From assembly GCA_013420905.1 (NCBI GenBank), contig JAAXNY010000001.1, forward strand, positions 6,758,001 through 6,822,000: 64,000 nucleotides of DNA, in the 5' to 3' direction. The translations under genes and the position numbers were made by a program. Source of the stretch: Collybia mongolica. Lineage: Eukaryota; Basidiomycota; Agaricomycetes; Agaricales; Clitocybaceae. The notes under the pieces were generated by a model. That model had not been told where the DNA came from, ran no database searches, and was given only the letters and a program-made list of their open reading frames with translations. Positions within the stretch are counted from its first letter, which is position 1. Every line of letters begins with the position of its first letter. Shown here in pieces: positions 1 through 9,597 of this stretch.

Positions 1-1054
1 CATTGTCCAAGGAAGATGTGCTCTGTCTTCGTGGATGGAAGGCGCGCCCCTCTGATCTGAGGATGGCAAGACCTTGGGAAGGTGGCTGTTCGAAGAAGTA
101 ATTTGTAGATGGGGTTCCCTAACGGAAATTGTAACGGATAATGGTCCTGCCTTTGTCGCAGCCAAAGCGTGGCTGGAATCCAAGTATGGTATTACAGGAA
201 TAAGTATATCACCATACAATTCCAAAGGAAATGGGATTGCCGAGCGCGCACATTGGGATGTGCGTCAAGCTGTCTTCAAAGCTACAGGTGGTGATGTAAA
301 GAAGTGGTACTACTTCTTCCACCATGTAATGTGGGCTGACAGAATTACTATACGGAAAGGGACGGGTTGCTCCCCCTATTTTATGATTACGGGCGCGCAC
401 CCAACCTTACCGTTAGATATTATTGAAGCCACTTGGTTAGTAAAGTTACCAGGAAAAATATTGACTACAGAGGAACTCATTGGGTTTAGAGCGCAGGCTC
501 TAGCTAAGCACGTCCAGCATGTGGCCGATATGAGGAAACGTATCAATATAGAAAAACGAAGGAGACTATTACAGTATGAGAAGGATCACAGCGCGACCAT
601 CAGAGACTATGATTTCAAACCAGGAAGTTTAGTACTAGTTAGAAATACCGAGGTCGAAAGTTCGCTCGATAAAAAGCTGAAGCCACGGTACCTGGGACCA
701 ATGATAGTCCTGAGACGAAACCGCGGGGGAGCCTATATTGTTTGCGAAATGGATGGATCGGTGTGGCAACATAAAGTGGGGGCGTTTAGGGTTATTCCCT
801 ATTTTGCTAGGAGTACAATTGAACTGCCAGATAATCTGCAAGACCTAATAGACATCTCTAGCGAAACACTAAATGCTTTCGTGGAATCGAAAGATCCCGC
901 TAATAGGCAAGTTTACAAGGAGCGTGACTATACTTTTGACAGAGTCCAATTGGATCAGTCCGATTCAGAGTCAAGCTCTAGTGAGAACACTGAGGAGGGG
1001 ATAGCGCCGGCGCTACCACAAACTACTATGGCACACCGGAAGTTGCATAGGTGA
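1..1054 (+). pseudogene. pol: Gypsy pol, integrase C-terminal part, with in-frame UGA (copy L)
   Basis: This is the end of the Gypsy polyprotein. After an in-frame TGA at 53-55 the frame continues to 1054 with the integrase core. The second catalytic Asp lies in TDNGPAF and the Glu in [12 protein letters not shown]; a GPY/F-like module follows ([17 protein letters not shown]). There is no chromodomain; the tail is acidic and serine-rich. The 326 residues after the stop are identical to those of copy R, which has the same TGA. The likeliest ancestral codon is CGA (Arg) hit by a C-to-T change, which is inference. Unless the stop is read through, integrase is truncated before two of its catalytic residues. 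Confidence 0.88.
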
Positions 1055-1200
1055 TAAATCAGTATGGAAACAGAAGCAGTAAAGACAGTATAAGCAACTA
1101 AGCTAAGTAGCAAGGACAGTGTTAAGCCGAGTAAAGACAGTAATACAAAGGAGCATGGGGAGGGACACCATAACTCAAGAGGAAGTTAATTGGACTGTCC

Positions 1201-2584
1201 TCAAGCAGATATGAAGTCGTCTTCAACCTCGGGCAAGGGCACGTCAGCCGGAGCTACCTCCTCCTTATCATTGTCATCCTGGTCATGGACTTCCGTAGCG
1301 CTCGCAGTGGCAGCCTCGTCAGAGCCCCCCTCCAGAGCGGCCTCGTTCATTAGACCGTTGAGGCGAGTAACCTTGTCCATAGTGGCATCACGACGCTTCA
1401 ATAAGAAGGAAACTGTATGACTGATCTCCTCCAACTCAGCACGGTAGTTTAAGAGCATCCTACCGAGGGCTTGCTTGGTGTGCGACATGGGATCGCCCGC
1501 GTCTGCAATCAAGCGCGCCCGCACTAAGACTACATCGTGCTCCTTGGAGGGACGGAAGTCAATAAAGACACGAGTATCTGATGCACAGTCGGTATAAATT
1601 TAGAACCATCTATTATTAGAAAACGTACCCTCAGCAGATGCCTTTGGATCTTCATCCGGGGTGTCCTGCCTCGTACACTTTTTGGGACGAAGAGTGCTGC
1701 TGCGATTGAGCTCGGAACGCTTACCGTCCTGTAGGAATAAGAAACAAAGTAATAGACAGAGCAAAAACAAGAACGGGTACCTTGATGGCAGCCTTTTCAG
1801 CCTTAGTCCTTTTGACACGGGGAACCTTAATGTTCTCCTTCTCCTTGCGGCTACGGGTGATTGGTCCTTCACTAAGGAGACGACTAGTCACTGATCCAGA
1901 GACAGCAGCACTAGCCGTAGCGCCGGAATCAATGACCATATTCTTGAGTAAAGAAGAGACGCCATTGAGTATGTCGCGCACTGACAGCGCGGTAGCTAAA
2001 AAGAAACATACCGAGTCAGTACCAGACATTTCAATGTCACCGTCATATTCACCACCAGCAATGACCTCGCCTGGAATAGTGGTACCATCCGCTTCACCAC
2101 CAGTAGCAGGGACCTAGTACCAGAAAACCATGGTTTAAAGAGCAGTACAGTACGAGATGAGGTAAAAAGCACGCACCGCGGTTTGAGACAGGTGCTCAGT
2201 GCGGAGCTTTTCACGGTGATGGTGAATAGCGGCAGTAAGAGTCACAATGTTACGGTAAACAGGCTCTTGAAGTAACTCGGGGTATACATGTTGTAGTCCC
2301 TGGAAGGCCTTACGGACACCAAAGATAACATTCTGCCAGGACCGCTCCGTCAAAACCAATTTGGACTCAGTCAGGAGTAGCTGTAAATTGTAAAAGTTGG
2401 TCACAAAAACGGCGTTTTTAAAAAGTGTAATTGGTAAAAAGTGTACCGCAGTTTCGCCTAACTTCCGGACGCTGACCCTTTGTTCAACAAGGGTGTCCAT
2501 CGATAAACGAGCTTGAAAGGTGTGCCACTGAGCTTGGACCATCTTGAAGTTCTCGATGTCTTGATAGTTGGGGGGGCTAGTCAT
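1201..2584 (-). CDS. Antisense gene B of the Gypsy element (copy L)
   Basis: This is the copy-L counterpart of gene B (described at 21457-22839), on the strand opposite to pol. Start ATG is at 2584, stop at 1201. The same six exons and splice sites are visible; in the last 100-codon exon the protein is identical to copy R, while the first two exons carry a handful of substitutions (for example PPNYQD against LPNYQD). All exons stay open. I recognise no domain; the C-terminal exon is acidic and the fourth exon basic, rich in Lys and Arg. The 3' end lies 147 bp from the pol stop, so the two transcription units converge. Confidence 0.7.
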
Positions 2585-2680
2585 AATGATGCAGAGGAAA
2601 TTGATTCTTCGAACCAGAACGTTGTAAAGAGAGTATAATAGAGTCGGGCGATGTCTTGGGACAAAAAGCACAGCCAGTGC

Positions 2681-2690
2681 CCTTTTTATA
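2681..2690 (-). promoter_or_regulatory. TATA box of antisense gene B (copy L)
   Basis: On the minus strand this reads TATAAAAAGG, about 100 bp upstream of the gene B start codon, and it is conserved at the same place in copy R. This supports an internal promoter driving the antisense gene independently of the LTR. Confidence 0.5.
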
Positions 2691-3281
2691 CCTCTATGAC
2701 TAGAGAAGCGCTACCCAGTCTCTCATTCGTTGCGCGCGTTCTATCCCCAGAAAAATCTATACATTTCAACTGAACAGGTCCGAGACGCGTGCCTAATTGA
2801 AATGCTGGGCCCAATTGAAAAAGGAGCTCCGTAAAAATTCATGTGGAGTGCGGCAGTGTCCGCATGACAACTGGGACAGTTGTTGTCAGTGTTGAGGGGG
2901 AGAGGGGTATAAGCAAAATCGATTTGGAAAAACCTACCAAGGTTACAAGGATTGAAATAGATTGTCTATAAAAAGTCAGTGATCGCGCCACGGTCTTAAT
3001 GATCGAGAGAATTGCACCAGAATTAAACTGTACTATTTATAACTTAAGTAGCCGGTGCAAGGGCGGAAGCTTTCTTATGAAGACAATAGAACAACGGGTA
3101 AACCAATTGTATTGTTTATAGTCCAGGGGACTGTATGTAGAAACATGTGTTGGACTTCAATTAATAAAATTGAAGCCCAACGAAAGGCGGGGGAATAAGT
3201 AGTATGTAAGGGCACAGGGGCCCGGGAAAACACAAGTAGATAAAAAAAAAAAAAAAACATAGGGGGGGGGGCGCGGCGCGG

Positions 3282-5236
3282 CTACTCCTCCTCGCTGTCA
3301 GGCACGGACGAAGAGGAACTTGACGACGAAGAACCGTCATCAACCTCTGCTTCTTCCTCCAAGGGCGGCCAAGGGAGGTTCTGGAAATCCGCGTAGAAGA
3401 GGAGAGCGCTCTCCGTGGCTGGCATAGTCAGCAAGAGGTTTTGAAGGCCCTCCAGGCCTTCCTCCTCGTACAACTTACCAATGGTGCCAACTATGCGCGC
3501 CAACAAGGAGTTGCGCATTTCAAGCGCGCGGTTAGTGGCCTGAATGACCTCCGCGGCAAGAGAGTCCGCGTCGCCTAGCTGAGCATAGGCTTCAGCAACC
3601 GCTAGTAGAATAAGTAAAATCATTAGTAAACAAAAAGACAGAAAGAAAATGGCTTACTAGAAATGCCCGCACCAAGCATCGGCCCCAGATCCTCACGAAG
3701 CCTAGCGCGCTTCTGGGGAGTGAGACTGAAGCTGCACTTCCCCTTCTTGGCGGTGGCGCATTCAACGCACGGTTTACCCCAACCGTTGAAGGAGCACTCG
3801 ATGTCGCCGCGGGTGGCGCACATTGTGCAAGGATAGCCCACCTAGTAAGAATGATCAGTAACAAGAAATAAAAGAGTAATGAACATACGGTAGAGCGCCG
3901 AGGTGCAAGGTCAGCCAGCAGGGAGGTAATAGGGGATTGTAGCGGCGTCAGCTCCCGGTTGGGAACCAGCGCGTGCTTGCGGCGTGTCGCCTGAACCCTA
4001 TCCCTAGAACGAGTGGTCTTACGTGACCGGCGAGGAGAAGGGGCCGCGGGAGGTAACAACTCCGCAAACCCCTCTTGAGCCAACTGGCGCGCGATCTCTT
4101 CATCAAAGAGCCGGAGCTCGGGGACCTCAACCTTTACCGGCGGCTGCCCAGAGGACTAAGGAGATAAAAATGAGTAAAAGTAAATGAGTTCAAAAGAGAA
4201 AAGAGACATACCGGACCTGCTTCCGAGGGACGCAGCGCGGCATCACTGCCAGCCCCCTGGGCGCGCGACATGTCGGACTAGAATTTTGAAAGCAAGTCAG
4301 GAATAATGTGAAACCCGTAAAGTAAAGGATAGTATATACCTGGGGAACCGCGCGGCCTTTGCCCTTGGACCCTTCGTTACGCTTCCGCTTGAGGGGCTAT
4401 TGAAATAAGTCAACCACAGAAGAAAAGTAATAAAAAGCAGTATTAGACGAACCGCTGGTACCAAGACCGGGGAGTGCACCGGCAAGGGCGCGGCGGACCA
4501 ACTGTCCCGGTACTGATGGTAACGGCGCGGTGCGCCAACCATGCGAGGAGGGACGAGGAAAGTATCCTGAAAGATACTTTCACCGTTGTCGTGCTCGAAG
4601 CGCGACCCCACCTGGTCCAGGACTTGCTCCACAGTGGGAGCCTGGCCCTAAAGTAAAAGGTAGCCAGCTTGACAAGGGCAGGCAGAGTAAAAAAGTAAAC
4701 AAGTCACTTACCAGAAGAATGGAATTGTGGCCCAGGTCAGTCGATATGACCGTGCGCCAGGAAGACCACGAAGCCTCGCGCGCGTTGACTGGGATGCGCA
4801 TCACTTGAAGGTGAAGCGCGCGCAGGAGGAGAATAGCCGGATATGGCAGCGAAAAACGCGTGCCACGGACCATGCCAGTGATGGCATCCTGAGACCAGTA
4901 AATAAGTAAAAGGTTTTAATAAGTAAAAGATGGGCGTACGATGAGCATGGAGCAGTGATCGACGAAGTCAATCAACTCGTCGAGGTCAAGGGGGCCCTGA
5001 TGGTCCATACGGGGCGCGAGTTCCTCGGCCATAATAATCCACCCTTGCTCCATGGTGACAAAGACATCGCCCTCGGCATCTTCAAGGAGGTCGGAAAATG
5101 AGGGGACCGGCTGGTCCACATAGACCATAGTGGGGGAACGGCCCTCAGTAGGTAAAATCGCGGCGGAGAGCGAGAGGGACAGCGCGGAAGGCGAGTGCAG
5201 GGCACGAGCCATGGCGGAAGTGGAAGTAGAAGACAT
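3282..5236 (-). CDS. Antisense gene A of the Gypsy element, Zn2Cys6-like cluster (copy L)
   Basis: This is the copy-L counterpart of gene A (described at 18806-20750). Start ATG is at 5236 and stop at 3282. The eight exons seen in copy R are all present and open, with the same GT-AG sites. The cysteine cluster C-x2-C-x7-C-x8-C-x2-C-x7-C is intact at about 3727-3835. The first exon differs from copy R by about six residues in 99, while the splice signals and frame are kept. That is compatible with selection on the protein, although recent duplication alone could explain it. A Ser-run and Glu-rich C terminus precede the stop. Confidence 0.7.
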
Positions 5237-5674
5237 TTGGGTTAGAGAAGTTGGAGTGTTTGAGCGATGCGAATAGCAAAGAAATTTAGAAATGGGCTAT
5301 AAAGTCCAAATTGTCTAAAACTTAGCAAGGGCGCGAGCTTTTAAAACGCACAACCCTGCATTGCAAAGTTCTAAAGGACAAGCAGGAGTACCGATCTCTT
5401 GCTGAAGTGTCAGAAACATAACGAGAGAAAGGTTCAGATGACTGAAATATCTGTAAAGCGATGTCCGAATGTCAAGTATTCTCTCAGGAGACGTATATAA
5501 CTGTCATGATCCTGATGGGAAGTAAACCTCTGGGTTCGATCCCAACATCGCGTGCCTACCTGTCTAAAAGCGGAACCGTTGTAACCTTGTACTGAAAGAT
5601 TAGACGCGTGCAGACCCGAAGTATTGGACCAACATGCCGGCAAAGAGAGACTGAGGACAGTCTACATTTGTGGT

Positions 5675-5684
5675 ATGGGGGAGA
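5675..5684 (+). other. Polypurine tract of copy L
   Basis: ATGGGGGAGA sits directly before the TG of the LTR, the expected place for plus-strand DNA priming. The same tract lies beside the 3' LTR of copy R. Confidence 0.75.
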
Positions 5685-6900
5685 TGATAGGGCCCGAAAT
5701 TGTTTGCACTTGTAAAGTCGACAAGTAAGGCTATTAGTATCATTTCTAATAACCAAGTAAACGGTAATAAAGGATTAGAGTCGAGCTCCAAGACGGCTAA
5801 TCAGAGTGAACTAGTCTAATGGATAATACACTATCAGTACAGAGGACTATGAGTACGGTCTATTATTAGTCCTATTCACCATGCCCGGTTACAACCTCGG
5901 TGTCTTAGTTCATAAGTAACCGTTGTAGTATGATATCATTAGTCCGGGGATCATCATTAATAGGAGAAGTAATTGTAAATTCGGGACTTGCACAACCCGA
6001 TCCTAGTCAGGGGTACTTGGTGTTAACTACCGGAAGCGGCGGGACCCCGTGAATAGCAACCAGGACAATCAGGAGGAGTAAATGACAGTGCCGCGCTGTT
6101 TTAAATAACGGAGCGCGCGGTCGCGACTTGATAAGAGTTTAGCCAGCTCTTTCAATATTTGATAAGTAACCAGTAAAGGGCATAATTGGCACACATGGCG
6201 CGCGCGCCAAGTTGTAGAGGACGCATCAGCATTGAATACAGATCCTTGGCGCGCGGGAGTGCGGTTCCGTGTAAAATTTACAATTCCGTATGATATTTAG
6301 TTTGTACACTATAAATAGACTGTAGATAAGTAGCGCTAAGGCAAGGAATCTTGCCCCCACTTCGCGCGACTATAGAGTATACAAATCACATTTGTTAAAA
6401 CACTATTGCGTGCCCGAATTAAGGATCAGATTGCTTCAACGTGTCTTGATTGGAATTGATTGAAGAACCACAGAATTAAAGAAACTTAGTTCACTTGGAA
6501 CTTAGTACCGTATTGGCCATTGGAATTACTAGGCACTTGGCCTTAGTGCACTTGGCACTGTATTGTTTGATAAGTCGCTTGGACTTATAGATCTGCTTGG
6601 GATCATTAATAATTGAACGTACACTTGGTACTCAGTCTATTGGATCGAGAGATATTATAAATATACCTAGCAGGTTTTTGAACCTGTGTTGAAGCTTTTG
6701 TCTAAATCGAACCCGTTGAGAGATCATTGGAAAGGGCTTTGGCTAGTACTATTCAAAGCTTAGTGCTTCTAAGCACTTGAACCCGAACTCAAAACAGGCG
6801 ATTCCTACTGTTCGTGTGTTGATTGTTAGGTTTGGTGTGTGTGTGTGAGGGATTACATTTCATAGCATCAGCGCACTTATAGCCCAGGAGCCCCCTTTCA
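5685..6900 (+). repeat. 3' LTR of Gypsy copy L (1216 bp)
   Basis: Begins TGATAGGGCC and ends CCCCCTTTCA (TG...CA). It is the reverse complement of the LTRs at 17136-18353 and 30161-31376, with scattered substitutions. The boundaries are set by those copies. Confidence 0.93.
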
Positions 6901-7050
6901 CCGCCACAGACATGCATGCAGATGCAGGTGCAGATGCTGATGCAGACACCAAAGACAGACACAGATGCACTTGCTCTTGTACCACAACCATTGCCTGCTG
7001 CTACTTCTGCCCGGCCTCCTGGCCCCTTCCCCAGCCTCCTCATAAATTTG
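6901..7050 (+). pseudogene. Exon-like fragment interrupted by Gypsy copy L
   Basis: Directly after the LTR an open frame with alternating Met/Gln/Asp codons and a Pro/Ala-rich stretch runs about 50 codons. It ends at a good donor site (TTG then GTAAGTAG at 7051). It may be the downstream remainder of an exon split by the retrotransposon, as is clearly the case for copy R. The upstream part is beyond the window, so this cannot be verified here. Confidence 0.3.
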
Positions 7051-7982
7051 GTAAGTAGATGTCATTTTCTAGTATGTAGTAGTTCTATACAAATGGTGTC
7101 AGTACATTATAAGTACTCAATATTGAATACAGTTTAGACTCAAGTACATAGTATGGACCAATAGCACTAGTCATATATATATATATATAGGTCAATCAAC
7201 ACAGTCATTTTATACTACATATAACACTTCATTCTAATCTAACCAAAATCTCAATTTCTTCTTTTCTAAATGATTCATCTAAGGCAGTAAAGTCATCCCA
7301 TAAACCCACTATTTGTGGGATGAAATACCTTCTATGCTGAACTTAAATCATCCCACATATTCCACCTTTTATGGGATGAGAGTTCACTCTCTAATAGATT
7401 AAAATGATCTAATAAAACCCACCCATTATAGTATGAAATTCCCCTCTTTTTCACTGGATTAAAATTGTCCCATATAACTACCCACTTAGTATTCTATATT
7501 CTACCATTATGGACACACCTCACCCATTGCTCCTTGACCATCTGTGTGCTACCCAATTTCATCTTGGACAGTCATTGTCATACAACACATGCCACATACA
7601 GATATAACATAACTCACCAGACAGCTGAATGTCAAAAATTCCACACCTCAACCAGTCACTTTCTCAGTTTGATGATTCCAAGCTGTTTTTTTTCTTTTTT
7701 TGTCTTTAAAAGCTTTTATACCACAGTACATAATACAGTTGCAGTTTGTAAGGGGAACACCCAATTCCACATACACTATTGCAACTTCTGACATTGGCAC
7801 TTGCTCATCACTCATTGGACATTCCACTGTTGCAACGCCCTCTACTATTGGCACCTCTTGTCATTGCACCTGTATACCCCCACTGTTACAATGCCTGCTA
7901 TTGGCACTTGCATGCCCCAATCATTGCATTGCTTGTACACTCATTGTATCACTATTGGAGTACAATGGCTTGCTTGTAGATA
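7051..7982. other. AT-rich stretch without a recognisable gene
   Basis: Contains a short TA microsatellite (about 7172-7189) and a degenerate repeated motif built on CATCCCA...TGGGATGA (about 7295-7380). The open frames are short and low in complexity. It directly abuts the TA target of the mariner element. Confidence 0.5.
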
Positions 7983-8197
7983 CAGTAGGCAACAAAACTG
8001 TTTCAATGTTTTCACATTCTGTAAAGATGCATCCATATGTCAGAAAATAAAAATTGGAAAAATATGAAAAAATTACAGAAGCTGCATTGATGTCATAAAA
8101 TGTTGCTTACATAATGTTTTTGCACCACTTCCATTTTTGGTAGCAAAATCACAGGATACATACAAAGCTATCATTGAAACGGTTTTGTTGCCCATTG
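7983..8197 (+). repeat. Left terminal inverted repeat of the Tc1/mariner element
   Basis: About 215 bp, matching the reverse complement of 9383-9597 with few differences. The motif GGCAACAAAAC occurs at the outer end and again, inverted, at the inner end (about 8180-8192). This is the paired-site layout known from IR/DR-type Tc1 elements. Confidence 0.9.
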
Positions 8198-8231
8198 CAA
8201 AAAAATAAGAAAGTGCTGAGATCTTAACTGT

Positions 8232-8282
8232 AGTCACATGACTTTGTTTATTGTTTAATGTATTAAACAAAGTCATGTGACT
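8232..8282. repeat. 19-bp perfect palindrome ahead of the transposase gene
   Basis: The arms 8232-8250 (AGTCACATGACTTTGTTTA) and 8264-8282 are perfect reverse complements around a 13-nt loop. It lies between the left inverted repeat and the transposase start, where the promoter and 5' UTR should be. A stem-loop in the mRNA or a symmetric protein-binding site are both possible. Confidence 0.8.
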
Positions 8283-8341
8283 TGCTCATGTTTTAATATA
8301 AATACAGAGTGTTCAAGTGCTCTAATGCCCCCAAACACACT

Positions 8342-9358
8342 ATGCAATCTCTTACCCCTGCTCAGCACTCTCATGTCATCACACTGCTTGATGCAGGCAC
8401 TTCTGGGCACCAGATCCACAAGATCACTGGCTTCTCCATTGCTACTATCTCTAGGATCCACTCTCAGTATTGTTCTGAGCTCCCAAAGTCCTTTGGTGGC
8501 TGTCCTTCCAAGCTCACTTCTGCCAATATTAGCTATGCAAAGCACATCATTCACATGGGCAAGGCTGATAATGCAGTCCAAGTCACCAAAGCTCTTCAAG
8601 ATGTCACCAACCAATCCATTTTCTCCCAAACTATTCGTCACAACTTGAAAAAGCATGGTTTATGGCCTGCAGTAAAACAAAAATGGCCTCTTCTCAAAAC
8701 CCGTCATAGGAGGGATCAGTTGGACTTTGCAGAAAGGCACAAGGAGTGGACTCTGGAGGACTGGAAAAGGGTTATATGGTCTGATGAAACCAAAATTAAC
8801 TGTCTGGGGTCAGATGGAAGGAAATGGATCTGGAAAGAGGTAGGGAAGCAGTTGAATGATAGGATTGTAGAGGGGACACTGAAGTTTGGAGGTGGTAATG
8901 TGATGGTATGGGGCTGCATGGGGTGGAATGGGGTTGGATATGCAACCAGGATTGAGGGAAAGATGGATGCAGACCTCTATGTATCCATCATGGAGGATGA
9001 GCTTCAAGATTCCCTTCATCACTATGGGAAAACCCCTGCTGATATCATCTTCCAGCAGGACTATGACCCCAAACACACAAGCAAGAAGGCCCAAAACTGG
9101 TTCAATGACAATGGTTTCAATGTTATAAAGTGGCCTGCACAGTCACCTGACATGAATCCTATTGAACATCTTTGGCATCACCTCAAAATGAAGCTCAATG
9201 AATATGAAAATCCTCCACACAGCCAGCATGAGCTTCAGGAGCAAGTGGAGGAGGAGTGGGAAGCAATAGATAAGTCTGTCTGTCAAGGATTGATTGAGAG
9301 CATGCCTAGACATATTGCTGCAGTGTTGAGGGCCAAAGGAGGATATACCAAGTACTAG
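8342..9358 (+). CDS. Tc1-type DDE transposase
   Basis: Cut-and-paste transposase of about 338 aa, the usual Tc1 length. The N-terminal half has a paired-like helix-turn-helix pair (LTPAQHSHVITLLDAG...; IATISRIHSQY). The catalytic triad is visible: Asp in WSDETKI, Asp in FQQDYDPKHTS, and Glu in SPDMNPIEHLW, with spacing typical of Tc1 DD34E. I chose the ATG at 8342 because the family starts just before the first helix; an upstream in-frame start at 8309 would add 11 residues. No stop or frameshift is seen, so the protein may be functional. Confidence 0.95.
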   Translation: MQSLTPAQHSHVITLLDAGTSGHQIHKITGFSIATISRIHSQYCSELPKSFGGCPSKLTSANISYAKHIIHMGKADNAVQVTKALQDVTNQSIFSQTIRHNLKKHGLWPAVKQKWPLLKTRHRRDQLDFAERHKEWTLEDWKRVIWSDETKINCLGSDGRKWIWKEVGKQLNDRIVEGTLKFGGGNVMVWGCMGWNGVGYATRIEGKMDADLYVSIMEDELQDSLHHYGKTPADIIFQQDYDPKHTSKKAQNWFNDNGFNVIKWPAQSPDMNPIEHLWHHLKMKLNEYENPPHSQHELQEQVEEEWEAIDKSVCQGLIESMPRHIAAVLRAKGGYTKY

Positions 9359-9382
9359 TTTTACCACTTTCTTACTTTTTAA

Positions 9383-9597
9383 TGATGGGCAACAAAACAG
9401 TTTCAATAATGGCTTTGTATGTATCATGTGATTTTGCTACCAAAAATGGAAGTGGTGCAAAGACATTATGTAAGCAACATTATATGACATCAATGCAGCT
9501 TCTGTAATTTTTTCATATTTTTCCAATTTTTATTTTCTGACATATGGATGCATCTTTACAGAATGTGAAAACATTGAAATGGTTTTGTTGCCTACTG
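9383..9597 (-). repeat. Right terminal inverted repeat of the Tc1/mariner element
   Basis: Partner of 7983-8197. It begins just after the transposase stop and ends ...GTTTTGTTGCCTACTG before the TA target copy. Confidence 0.9.

Larger units (their letters stand above)
1..6900 (+). mobile_element. Ty3/Gypsy LTR retrotransposon, copy L, 3' half only
   Basis: This is the 3' part of an LTR retrotransposon whose gag, protease and RT regions lie left of the window. Order: end of pol (1-1054), two antisense genes B (1201-2584) and A (3282-5236), polypurine tract, LTR (5685-6900). The whole stretch is the reverse complement of the corresponding part of copy R. In the first 2 kb, position x here equals 24040-x there; small indels accumulate further on. 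Copies L and R therefore face each other tail to tail about 10.2 kb apart. The sequence after the LTR begins CCGC; the matching duplication at the 5' end is outside the window. Confidence 0.93.
7983..9597 (+). mobile_element. Tc1/mariner DNA transposon, structurally complete
   Basis: The ends read CAGTAGGCAACAAAAC at the left and the reverse complement at the right, with TA on both outer sides (7981-7982 and 9598-9599), the Tc1/mariner target duplication. It contains one transposase ORF without introns and long inverted repeats. Length is 1615 bp. Complete ends plus an open ORF suggest a fairly recent insertion. Confidence 0.95.

Noticed and set aside
8309..8341. Upstream start codon for the Tc1 transposase
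   Set aside because: The extra 11 residues (MFKCSNAPKHT) are outside the family's usual start; ATG 8342 is better placed, though not proven.
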